Source: Haladaptatus sp. R4 (GTDB lineage: Archaea; Halobacteriota; Halobacteria; Halobacteriales; Haladaptataceae). Taken from it: a stretch of DNA of 64,000 nt. The stretch is taken from assembly GCF_001625445.1 (NCBI RefSeq), contig NZ_LWHG01000028.1, forward strand, positions 124,001 through 188,000. Direction: 5' to 3'. Both the position numbers and the translations under genes were made by a program. Every line of letters starts with the position of its first letter. Position 1 is the first letter of the stretch. Below, in pieces: positions 18,469 to 26,828 of the stretch. The notes below the pieces were generated by a model. It was not told the DNA's origin and made no database searches. It saw only the letters and a list, made by a program, of their open reading frames with translations.

Positions 18469-20289
18469 TCATTCGACAGTCACGCTCTTCGCCAGATTAC
18501 GTGGCTTGTCGATGGGTCGGTCGAGGAGGGCGGCGGCGTGATACGAGAGCAGTTGCAACTGGACGTTGGCGAGGATTCCCGCCGCATCGGGGTGCGTGTC
18601 GGGAATCGTCAACACGTCGTCCGCGTGCTGGAAGATCGCCTCGTTCGAATCGCTCGCCACCGCGACGACCGGCGCACCGCGAGCGTCGACTTCCTTGACG
18701 TTGTTCAGGGTCTTCTCGTCGTGACGGCCGTCGAACACGGCGAACACCGGGGTTGCCGGCGTCACCAGCGCGAGCGGTCCGTGTTTCAGTTCGCCCGCCG
18801 CGAAGCCTTCCGCGTGCTCGTACGAAATCTCCTTGAACTTGAGTGCCCCTTCCAGCGCGACCGGGAACATCGTTCCCCGCCCGATGAAGAAGTAGGACTC
18901 GCTGTCGTGGTAGCGTTTTGCGACGCGGTGAGCTTTCGTGTAATCGAGGATCTGTTGGATGTGGTCGGGCAGGTCGCCAAAGGCGGACAGCACTTCCTCG
19001 ATGCCGTCGCTTCGCGTGCCGACCGTATCCCGGACGATTCGCTCGCCGAGGAGGGACAGCGAGGCGACTTGTGAGGAGAACGTCTTCGTGGCGGCCACAC
19101 CGATTTCCGGACCGGCCCGGATGAACAGCGCGTCGTCACACTCGCGTGCGGCGGTGGATCCGACGACGTTCGTCACCGCGAGCGTCCGTGCACCGCTCGC
19201 GTTCGCCCGTCGCAAGGCCGAGAGGGTGTCCGCCGTTTCGCCGCTCTGGGTGACACCGACGACGAGCGTCTCCTCGTCCACCGGTGGCGGGGAGACGGCG
19301 TACTCGCTTGCGAGGAACGTCTGGGCAGGGACGCCGCGACGTTCCACGAAGCTGTTTCCGGCGAGACCCGCGTGGTACGACGTCCCGCAGGCGACGAACT
19401 GAACGCGTCGAACGTCCTCGAACGTCCCCGCCGGGAAATCCTCCAGCGAGATATCGCCGGTCGTTTGGTCGACACGCCCACGGAGCGTTTGACGGAGCGA
19501 CGTTGGTTGTTCGTGAATCTCCTTCAGCATGTAGTGGTCGTAGCCACCCTTCCCGGCATCCTGTGGGTCCCAATCGAACGTCTGACTGGTGCGCTCGACC
19601 GGCGTTCCATCGAGTTTCGTTATCTCGTGCTGGCCGGGTTCGATGACGACGACATCACCATCGTCGAGGAAGATCACCTCGTCGGTGAAATCCAAGAAGG
19701 CGGGGACGTCGCTGGCGAGGAAGTGGGTTCCTTCCCTGACACCGAGGACGAGCGGCGACCCCGACCGAGTCGCGTACACGGCATCGCTTCCTTCGACCAA
19801 CATCGCGACGGCATAACTCCCCGAGAGCTGTCGGATCGTCCGCCGGAACGCCTCTTCCGGCGTCGCACCGCGTTCGAGATGATCCTCGACCAGATGCGGG
19901 ATCACCTCGGTATCGGTGTCGCTTTCGAACGTGTGACCACGTTCGGTGAGCTCCGTTCGGAGCGCTTCGTAGTTCTCGATGATGCCGTTGTGAACGACGG
20001 CGACCTTTTCGTCACACCCGGTGTGCGGATGGGCGTTTTCGTCGGTCGGTGGTCCGTGCGTACTCCATCGGGTGTGTCCGATGCCGAGGCCGCCGGACGG
20101 GACTTCGTCTATCAACATCTCCTTCAGGTGAGATATCTGGCCTTCACGTTTGAAGACCGCTGGGCCTCCCCCGTTTTTGACGGCGAGTCCGGCCGAATCG
20201 TAGCCTCGATATTCGAGGTTTTCGAGACCGACGAGCAACTCGTCTACCGCGTCTTGCGTTTCGCCAACTCGGGCGATGATACCACACAT
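18469..20289 (-). CDS. glmS: Glutamine-fructose-6-phosphate aminotransferase (isomerising)
   Basis: Makes glucosamine-6-phosphate from fructose-6-phosphate and glutamine, the entry step to UDP-GlcNAc used by the epimerase and dehydrogenase genes nearby. 606 aa. N-terminal Ntn-hydrolase domain with catalytic Cys2 (MCGIIARVGE) and HTRWSTHGPPTDENAHPH; two SIS domains with CGTSYHAGLAGNSF, VGVTQSGETADTLSALR and GRGTMFPVALEGALKFKEISYEHAEG; C-terminal DKPRNLAKSVTVE. The putative promoter motif lies 187 nt upstream, implying a long leader. Confidence 0.95.
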   Translation of the reverse strand: MCGIIARVGETQDAVDELLVGLENLEYRGYDSAGLAVKNGGGPAVFKREGQISHLKEMLIDEVPSGGLGIGHTRWSTHGPPTDENAHPHTGCDEKVAVVHNGIIENYEALRTELTERGHTFESDTDTEVIPHLVEDHLERGATPEEAFRRTIRQLSGSYAVAMLVEGSDAVYATRSGSPLVLGVREGTHFLASDVPAFLDFTDEVIFLDDGDVVVIEPGQHEITKLDGTPVERTSQTFDWDPQDAGKGGYDHYMLKEIHEQPTSLRQTLRGRVDQTTGDISLEDFPAGTFEDVRRVQFVACGTSYHAGLAGNSFVERRGVPAQTFLASEYAVSPPPVDEETLVVGVTQSGETADTLSALRRANASGARTLAVTNVVGSTAARECDDALFIRAGPEIGVAATKTFSSQVASLSLLGERIVRDTVGTRSDGIEEVLSAFGDLPDHIQQILDYTKAHRVAKRYHDSESYFFIGRGTMFPVALEGALKFKEISYEHAEGFAAGELKHGPLALVTPATPVFAVFDGRHDEKTLNNVKEVDARGAPVVAVASDSNEAIFQHADDVLTIPDTHPDAAGILANVQLQLLSYHAAALLDRPIDKPRNLAKSVTVE

Positions 20290-20475
20290 TAGTCGAATAC
20301 CTCCCTGTTGTCACTCATTGCCGACGAAGCGTTCGCAGGTGGTTCCATTGGACGGTACGACTTCCGATATCTGTTCGTCTATCGTTCGGGAATCTCATAG
20401 GCAACTCCGCTATGTCCAGTACCCCGATGTCTCCAATTCGGGGGTGAACGGTAATTACGAATACCCGGATTACCT

Positions 20476-20484
20476 CTTTGTTAT
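20476..20484 (-). promoter_or_regulatory. ATAACAAAG promoter-like motif, copy 6 (minus strand)
   Basis: Minus-strand TATAACAAAG, 187 nt upstream of glmS. If it is the core promoter, the glmS mRNA has a leader of about 150 nt, long for a haloarchaeon. Confidence 0.5.
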
Positions 20485-20710
20485 ACGCCCTCTGACCGGT
20501 CCGAAGGCCGGTCTTAGGTCCTTCCAATGGTGTCGTACTCGTCTCCGCTAGATGGGTGCCGAGAAGGCATTTTGCAGGCAGTACGCTCGGTACCACTCGG
20601 TACGGACCGGCTACTTTCGTTCCGTTACTGACGGAAGCGAACGGATGTCGAACTGGACCTGACAACACAGGATACAGACGTCCTACGGGGACCCTCATCG
20701 GCGTGAACGA

Positions 20711-20766
20711 GTTCGATGGACGGCCGTTACAAGAAAAAGTTCGATGGACGACCGTGACAAGAAAAT
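20711..20766. repeat. 28-bp tandem repeat downstream of cheW
   Basis: Two adjacent 28-bp copies (20711-20738 and 20739-20766) starting GTTCGATGGACG and differing at three positions. Just beyond the 3' end of the minus-strand cheW paralogue. Confidence 0.85.
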
Positions 20767-20799
20767 ATGAGAGCTGAATTTTCGCCGTGTCCTGTGGGC

Positions 20800-21210
20800 T
20801 CAGATGTTGATGGCGGATGGCTTGACCCAAATGACGAACTCATCGTCTTGTCGAACGACGCCGTGGACGGACTTGCTCTCGACCGACTCGTCCACGTCGG
20901 CATCGTCGAGGCTGACGACTTGATTCACCTCGTCGATTACCCACCCGATGCTTCGCTCGTCTTCCGTCTCGAAAACGATCACCCGGTCACCTGCCCCGGA
21001 TCCGGTCTGCCCGAGGACGGTTTTCGGGTTGACGATGGTCGTCGTCGTCCCCCGAAGGTCCATGACCCCTTCGACGTGGGGTTTCGAATCGGGTAGTTTC
21101 GTCAACTCGTGACGGTCCACGATCTCGTCGATGTGCGCGATATCGATGCAGTACTGTTTGTCTTCGAGACGAAAAACTAACACCTGTAATTCAGAAACGC
21201 TTTTTGACAT
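20800..21210 (-). CDS. cheW: CheW-like chemotaxis coupling protein (paralogue 1)
   Basis: 136-aa single CheW domain linking transducers to CheA. QVLVFRLEDKQYCIDIAHIDEIVDRHELTKLP, VEGVMDLRGTTTTIVNPKTVLG and GWVIDEVNQVV are standard CheW strands. Start set at the ATG at 21208-21210 (MSKSVSELQ) with GGAGA just upstream; a frame extension to 21279 has no support. Separate from the second cheW at 42473. It faces the HTH gene at 21380 divergently. Confidence 0.88.
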   Translation of the reverse strand: MSKSVSELQVLVFRLEDKQYCIDIAHIDEIVDRHELTKLPDSKPHVEGVMDLRGTTTTIVNPKTVLGQTGSGAGDRVIVFETEDERSIGWVIDEVNQVVSLDDADVDESVESKSVHGVVRQDDEFVIWVKPSAINI

Positions 21211-21379
21211 GAGTGGTTCTCCTTTGGGGATCCACTTTACTGTTCCGCTGAAGGCCATCTCACGAAAATTCCGTTTCACTTCGGCGCGACCTCTCTACAA
21301 TTCTAATACTTTCAAATTAAGTTTCTGTGACGAGAGTGACGGTATCTTTTTATGCTCTTGTTATCAAAGTCGATAACCG

Positions 21380-21721
21380 ATGGGGTCTGTGGAACTGCTG
21401 CGGGTGCTCGGTAACAAATACAACGCCGAAATACTCGACGCAACACACGAACCGAAATCCGCACAGGAGCTAAGCGAGGAGCTTGGTATCCCGATAGCGA
21501 CCAGCTATCGCCGAATAGAAGAACTCACCGAGGCGAACCTGCTCGAACTGATCGGGCGCGAGTTCTCGAACGAAGGCCGCCGAACGAAAGTGTATCGGCG
21601 TGACATCGATAGCGTGTCGATCTCGTTTCAGAGTGATGGTATCGACGTGTCCGTCGGTGACCGTCCCGAAGTCGAGAACGCATTGGTAGACGTGTGGCGC
21701 GACCTGAAGGAGCAACGGTAA
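21380..21721 (+). CDS. Winged-helix (ArsR/HTH-20-like) transcriptional regulator
   Basis: 113 aa. Residues 1-65 form a winged helix: VELLRVLGNKYNAEILDATHEPKSAQELSEELGIPIATSYRRIEELTEANLLEL. The remainder is short with no ligand-binding domain. Starts ATGGGGTCTGTG just after an AT-rich stretch (TTTTTATGCTCTTGTTATC at 21349-21367) that probably contains its TATA box. Its position between cheW and the archaellins suggests a motility regulator, but that is inference. Confidence 0.8.
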   Translation: MGSVELLRVLGNKYNAEILDATHEPKSAQELSEELGIPIATSYRRIEELTEANLLELIGREFSNEGRRTKVYRRDIDSVSISFQSDGIDVSVGDRPEVENALVDVWRDLKEQR

Positions 21722-22097
21722 CCGTACCGCCAATAAGCACGTGTTCTTCGGCGTCATACCTGCCATCTCGGAGTTCTCGATGGTTACGTTCGCCGTCAGT
21801 GGTATTCCCGGGCCGAACGATGAACGCTGTTCTAGCTCTTCATCGGCTTTCCCTTCGTCGTTCTTACGGCCATCGCGATGACCGTCAGTGCGTTCATGTA
21901 CGGGTTCGAAGGTGATCTCCTCTCCTCAGATTAGACGAAAACTTGCCATTGATGAATATATGACTGCTTAGGCAGTGTTAATTATATACGGATAAGCGAC
22001 CAGAACGAATTTTCTCCGTTGATGGCCTCATTTTGGATTATATTGCCATTATTGGCCGTCTAAGAACGATATCACACCTGATAATTGGATACGTAGA

Positions 22098-22104
22098 TTT
22101 AATA
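22098..22104 (+). promoter_or_regulatory. TATA box of the archaellin operon
   Basis: GATTTAATAC with TTTAATA at 22098-22104. A start site about 27 nt downstream (about 22128) would place the GTCCGAACCG hairpin at the very 5' end of the mRNA. Confidence 0.6.
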
Positions 22105-22130
22105 CAATCCTTTGATTCGTTCCGCATAGA

Positions 22131-22160
22131 GTCCGAACCGTGATACATTTCGGTTCGGAC
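22131..22160 (+). promoter_or_regulatory. 5'-leader hairpin before the archaellin genes
   Basis: Perfect 10-bp inverted repeat GTCCGAACCG (22131-22140) / CGGTTCGGAC (22151-22160) with a 10-nt loop. It is followed by ATGAAGTGA, a two-codon start-stop, before the archaellin ATG at 22176. Confidence 0.75.
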
Positions 22161-22175
22161 ATGAAGTGAGAAATC

Positions 22176-22799
22176 ATGAAAGACGCAATTCAACAGCGCC
22201 TCAATAACAGAGGTCAGGTCGGTATCGGAACGCTCATCGTGTTCATCGCGATGGTGCTGGTCGCGGCAATCGCGGCCGGTGTGCTCATCAACACGGCGGG
22301 TTTCCTCCAGTCGAAGTCCCAGCAGACGGGCCAAGACAGCACGGCACAGGTCTCCAACCGCGTCGAAGTCGTCTCCGGCTTCGGTAACGTGACGTCGAGT
22401 GAACAGGTTGACTACATCAACCTGACCGTCATGCGCGGGTCGGGTTCCGATGACATCAACCTCTCGACGGCCACCATCGAGTGGATCGGTCCGAACAAGG
22501 CAAAGACGCTCGTGGCAGGAAACCTGTCCGCGACGAATGCGAAATCCGCAGGCATGACGCCCGGTGACAGCCACTACTTCAACGTCTCGGACATAAAGGA
22601 CGAGGACGACTCCGCACCGGTCCTCAACAGTCAGGACGACCGCTTCACGATCTCGATGAACGCGACGGCAATCGGCGCGAAAGCGCTCGGCGAGGGCCAG
22701 ACGGTCGACCTCAAACTCACTACGCAGTACGGTGCAGTCACGCTCTACCGCGCGAACATCCCACAGTCGCTCTCCCAGGAGAGCGCGGTGACGGTCTAA
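22176..22799 (+). CDS. arlA1: Archaellin (major archaellum filament protein) 1
   Basis: 207 aa. Class III (type IV pilin-like) signal: basic [13 protein letters not shown] followed by [31 protein letters not shown]; cleavage expected after Gly13 by the prepilin peptidase. The C-terminal globular domain carries several N-x-S/T sequons (NVT, NLT, NLS, NVS, NAT) available for N-glycosylation. The C-terminus [23 protein letters not shown] is the haloarchaeal archaellin signature. Followed 5 nt later by a near-identical paralogue. Confidence 0.95.
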   Translation: MKDAIQQRLNNRGQVGIGTLIVFIAMVLVAAIAAGVLINTAGFLQSKSQQTGQDSTAQVSNRVEVVSGFGNVTSSEQVDYINLTVMRGSGSDDINLSTATIEWIGPNKAKTLVAGNLSATNAKSAGMTPGDSHYFNVSDIKDEDDSAPVLNSQDDRFTISMNATAIGAKALGEGQTVDLKLTTQYGAVTLYRANIPQSLSQESAVTV

Positions 22800-22804
22800 T
22801 AAAA

Positions 22805-23434
22805 ATGAAAGACGCAATTCAACAGCGCCTCAATAACAGAGGTCAGGTCGGTATCGGAACGCTCATCGTGTTCATCGCAATGGTGCTGGTCGCGGCGATC
22901 GCGGCCGGTGTGCTCATCAACACGGCGGGCTTCCTCCAGTCGAAATCCGAGCAGACGGGCCAAGACAGCACGGCACAGGTCTCCAACCGCGTTCAGGTCG
23001 TCTCCGGCTTCGGTAACGTGACGACGCTGGACGGCACCGGTACTTACGATCCGAACGGAAAGGAGTACGTCGATACGGTCAATTTGACGGTCATGCGCGG
23101 ATCGGGGTCGGACGACATCAATCTCTCCACGGCCACCATCGAGTGGATCGGCCCGAACAAGGCAGTGACGCTCGTGAACGGCAGCAACGCGAACGGTACC
23201 CAATTCACCGTCTCGGCGATCAAGGACGGCGACAAATCGGTTCCCGTTCTCAACAGCCAGGACGACCGCTTCACGATCTCCCTGAACGCGTCGGGAATCG
23301 CTGGTAGCAACGTCTACGGACTCTCCGAGGGTCAGACGGCCGAACTTCGACTCACCACGCAGTACGGTGCAGTCACGCTCTACCGTGTGAACGTCCCGCA
23401 ATCGCTCTCCCAGGAGAGCGCGGTGACGGTCTAA
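22805..23434 (+). CDS. arlA2: Archaellin 2
   Basis: 209 aa. The first 50 residues match archaellin 1 except one position, and the DNA of the first about 180 bp is nearly identical; the middle differs ([17 protein letters not shown] insertion and NGSNANGTQ) and the C-terminus is again conserved. Same class III signal and sequons. No separate promoter (5-nt gap), so co-transcribed. A T-rich run (CTTTTT at 23450-23455) shortly after the stop is a plausible terminator. Confidence 0.95.
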   Translation: MKDAIQQRLNNRGQVGIGTLIVFIAMVLVAAIAAGVLINTAGFLQSKSEQTGQDSTAQVSNRVQVVSGFGNVTTLDGTGTYDPNGKEYVDTVNLTVMRGSGSDDINLSTATIEWIGPNKAVTLVNGSNANGTQFTVSAIKDGDKSVPVLNSQDDRFTISLNASGIAGSNVYGLSEGQTAELRLTTQYGAVTLYRVNVPQSLSQESAVTV

Positions 23435-23534
23435 CCAGGTACTCTCTTCCTTTTTAGTGCAACCTTCCCCAATCATGAGTCACCACGTTTCTTTGAAAAG
23501 GTAGATTTTTCATCCCCTACAATAATTCCAATCC

Positions 23535-24755
23535 GTGACATCGCTGTTTACCCTCGAAAAAGAGGCCGACGCTGAACGCCTCGTCACGGTGCTCGGCGAA
23601 AGCAACAACGACACCATTCGACAGCGAGCCGCAGAAATCCTCGGCGACCTCGACGTCCCGGACGACGAGGTCGTGGACTCACTGACGACGGCCGCACAGG
23701 ACGATCCGAACGCTGCGGTTCGAGCAGCCGCCATCGACGCCCTCGACCAACGGGAAGCGGTCGAACAGCTCATCGCTGCCATCGTTGGCGAGGAGATCAG
23801 CGGAAGTAGAGCTGAGTGGGCGCGAGCGGAGGAACTCACGGACGCGCTCACGTCCGATCAACCGGAGCTTCGAATGGCGGCCGCGAACGTTCTCGGACGG
23901 ATCGGGAGCCGCTCCGCGACCGAGGATCTGATTCGCCAGTTGTCGGACCCGGATCCCCGAGTTCGCTCGCGTATCGCGCGTGCACTGGGACGGCTTGAGG
24001 ACAAACGAGCAGTGTCCCACCTCGCCGAGCGACGAACCGACGAGGAAGTCGAAGTCCGTCGGGAGACGGCTGAAGCGCTCGGTCGGATGCAAGGGGACGA
24101 GGCGCTTTCCGCTCTGCTCGGTATGCTCAACGACCCTGCCGAAGCGGTGCGACGAATCGCCGCTGGATCGCTCGGGACCTTCGGTAGTGAGAGACCTCTC
24201 GACGCCCTCATCGAACTGCTAGGGGATAAATCGGATGCGGTTCGAAAGGCGGCCGTGTTCTCCCTCATCGAGTTGCTCTCGAACGTACCACCGGAGAAGA
24301 GCCACGAGCTCCGGGAGACGATGGTCGAAAAGCTCAGTACGAGCGAGCATCGCGTCGTCGTCACGTCGCTCGTCGAGATCATCGAAGAGGGATCACAGGC
24401 ACACCAGCGCCGCAACGCGACTTGGTTGCTTGGTCGGGTGACAGGTACCCAAAACCGGTGGGAAGCGATCGAGACACTCGTGGGAGTGCTGGACGCCGAC
24501 GACGGTATGACGGCACAGTTCGCCGTCACTAGTCTCGCAGAGATCGGCGGTAAATCGGTCGAAACCGCGCTCCTGGAGGTGCTCTCCGACTCCGAAGCGA
24601 CGACGGATGCACAAGCGATGGCCGCGTTCGGTCTCGGGAAGGTCGGGGGTGAACGCTCACGGGAACGACTCGATGATCTCGTAGATACGACCGACGACGA
24701 GGAGGTCCGAAAGCGTGCCTTCTCCGCACTTTCGAAACTCGGTGGGAGGGCGTAG
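23535..24755 (+). CDS. HEAT-repeat protein of the chemotaxis cluster
   Basis: 406-aa alpha-helical repeat protein; successive about 31-residue units such as AAANVLGRIGSRSATEDLIRQLSDPDPRVRSRIARALGRLEDKRAVSHL are HEAT/PBS-lyase-type repeats. GTG start. From memory, Halobacterium salinarum has a HEAT protein (OE2401F) next to cheF that binds Che proteins; this gene has the same position, so a CheF/CheD/CheC adaptor role is likely. No enzymatic motif. Confidence 0.85.
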   Translation: MTSLFTLEKEADAERLVTVLGESNNDTIRQRAAEILGDLDVPDDEVVDSLTTAAQDDPNAAVRAAAIDALDQREAVEQLIAAIVGEEISGSRAEWARAEELTDALTSDQPELRMAAANVLGRIGSRSATEDLIRQLSDPDPRVRSRIARALGRLEDKRAVSHLAERRTDEEVEVRRETAEALGRMQGDEALSALLGMLNDPAEAVRRIAAGSLGTFGSERPLDALIELLGDKSDAVRKAAVFSLIELLSNVPPEKSHELRETMVEKLSTSEHRVVVTSLVEIIEEGSQAHQRRNATWLLGRVTGTQNRWEAIETLVGVLDADDGMTAQFAVTSLAEIGGKSVETALLEVLSDSEATTDAQAMAAFGLGKVGGERSRERLDDLVDTTDDEEVRKRAFSALSKLGGRA

Positions 24756-24849
24756 TGTAAGAAATAGTATCTACATATTGACGGCATCATTATCTATTCT
24801 GAGATTTTACTAAAGTTTTATATTCGGCTAGTGTCTTGATTCGCCAACA

Positions 24850-26801
24850 ATGGTTACGGACTCGCTCATCCGGGTTTTAAAGGACGTTCTCCGGGATACG
24901 GATACCTCTGGAGAGTCCCAAAAACGCATCAAGTTCGATGGAGGGGCACAAACTAGTAAGGTTACTGTCTCAAGGAATGACAATATTTCGACAAATTCTG
25001 TAGCGGACGTATACAGTGGGACGGGTGCCAGCGACGAACTGCAACAGGCACAAGCCCACCATCTGAACGGACTGTTTTCGAACAGTGAGGCGACTATTGC
25101 GGAAGCGCCTCGTCTCGGACGTGAACACGCGGAGGCGGGTGTTCCGGGGGCGACGTTCGCCGCGACGTACGGTGCCGCGTTCGAAACGATGGTAGAAGCG
25201 ACCTTCGACCGGCTCGATCACCGACTCGGCGACGGAAACGAAGCGGTTTCCGACGAACTCACACGAGCGGAGTCCGAACTCATAGACGCGATATGGGCAG
25301 GCGTTTCCGGCATGCAATCCGGACTGGAGGCACACGAGTCCCTGCTCCCGGCCGAGGAAGACGAGGATGAGGACGAACTCAACGTCGACGACGAAGCGCT
25401 TCTCGACGGGATCGGTCTTCCGGTGTTCATGCTCAACGCGGACCACGAAGTCGTGGCGTGGAACAGTTCCCTCGAAGAACTGACCGGCACGCCGCGCCAG
25501 GAAGCCATCGGGTCGACACGGGCGAGTACCGCGTTCTATCCCGACGGCCGCCGGAGTAAGACGCTCGCGGACAAAATCCTCGACGCTCCGGAGAACACAC
25601 ATCTCGAATTCGATGTCGACCGGGACGCCGACGATAATCAACTCTACCGCGACGAGAGTCAGATGATGGCACAGGGCGGAGAAGAGCGGCAGATCGCCTT
25701 CGCAGCCAAACCGCTCTATCAGGACGGAAAACTGATCGCTGTGGTTGAGACTGTGCACGACCGTACCGAGGACGTCCGTCGCCACGATAGCGTGAGGGGA
25801 TTGGTCGAGGAACTCGGGAGCACCCTGTCCGCCATGCGAGATGGTGACCTCTCGGCTCGCGCCAACTACACCGACGAGTACGACGTGATCGACGATCGGC
25901 TCATCTCGGTGGTCGATCAAGTGAACGACATGGGTGAGCGGTTCGAACTGCTCACGACCGAGTGGACGAGCAGGCGTCCGAACTCGCCGAATCGGTCGAT
26001 AAAGCCTCGGGTTCAGCTCACACCATCGAGGAGCGTGTGGAGGAACAGACGTCACTCCTTACCATCGTCGCCAACGAGATGGAGAATTTCAGCGCGAGCA
26101 TGCAAGAGGTCGCCGCGAGCTCCGACCAAGTGGCTTCCGCCGCGGAGCAGGCGCAAGCGGCGGCCGACACAGGTCTCGATTCCAGCGAGGGTGCGCGCGA
26201 GGCGACGGACGACGTCATCGAGATGAGCGACGACCTCGTGGAGACCGTCACCGAACTCGAATCACAGATGGCCGAGATCGAAGGCGTCATCGAGGTAATC
26301 GCCGAAGTAGCGGACCAGACGAACCTCCTCGCACTGAACGCCAACATCGAGGCTGCCCGTGCCGGAGACGCCGGGAGCGGGTTCGAAGTCGTCGCGGACG
26401 AGGTCAAGGAACTGGCGAATCAGACGCGCGAACACACCGAGGAAATCGCCGGTCGGATCGAGGATATCCAGTCCCAAGCCAACGAGACCGTCGTCGCCGT
26501 CGAGGAATCGAACCAACAGGTTCGGTACGCGGGCGAGGAAATCGAGGACGCCCTCATCGCCCTCGAAGAGATCGCGGACGCCGTGGACGAGGCCGCGGTC
26601 GGCGTGACCGAAGTCGCGGAGGCGAACGATGAACAGGCCGCTAACGTCGAACAAGTGATGGCGACCGTCGAGGACGTGCGCGATACGACCGAACAGGTCG
26701 AAGCCGCCACCGAGGACATCGTCGGGGCCAGCATGGAACAGACGACAGCGATCAGCGAACTCGCGGACCGCGTCGGCGACCTCACTGCGGGATCGAACTA
26801 A
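24850..26801 (+). CDS. Soluble methyl-accepting transducer with PAS domain, frameshifted
   Basis: No transmembrane segments, so a cytosolic chemoreceptor. Residues about 60-170 are helical and resemble the end of a globin-coupled/HemAT-like sensor ([24 protein letters not shown]). A PAS domain follows at about 190-315, then a HAMP-like stretch ([24 protein letters not shown]). The signalling domain has the tip [31 protein letters not shown]. One G is missing near 25960-25963: the first frame degenerates after ELLTTE, and [16 protein letters not shown] continues in another. Corrected length about 650 aa. TATA box AGTTTTATATTCGG about 35 nt upstream. Confidence 0.88.
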
Positions 26802-26828
26802 CGACGACGATTTCCATCTCTCTCACTC

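Larger units (their letters stand above)
20290..20799. other. 510-bp gap between glmS and cheW
   Basis: No convincing gene. It holds the minus-strand ATAACAAAG copy (20476-20484), a GACCGG/CCGGTC inverted repeat at about 20495-20515 and the 28-bp tandem repeat at 20711-20766. A 171-codon minus-strand open frame across it has no recognisable features and is probably chance. Confidence 0.6.
21722..22175. other. 454-bp archaellin upstream region with possible gene remnant
   Basis: The 3' portion is AT-rich promoter DNA for the archaellins. Between about 21740 and 21935 the plus strand encodes hydrophobic segments in two frames (VFFGVIPAISEFSMVTFAVSG in one; FVVLTAIAMTVSAFMYGFEGDLLSSD then TAG in another). 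This could be a small membrane-protein gene broken by a frameshift. Weak evidence. Confidence 0.35.

Noticed and set aside
20290-20484. glmS ribozyme in the glmS upstream region
   Set aside because: No resemblance to the bacterial glmS ribozyme core could be seen; only the unusual leader length remains of interest.
20315-20830. 171-codon minus-strand open frame between glmS and cheW
   Set aside because: Runs through a tandem repeat and into the 3' end of cheW, basic composition unlike haloarchaeal proteins, no domain.
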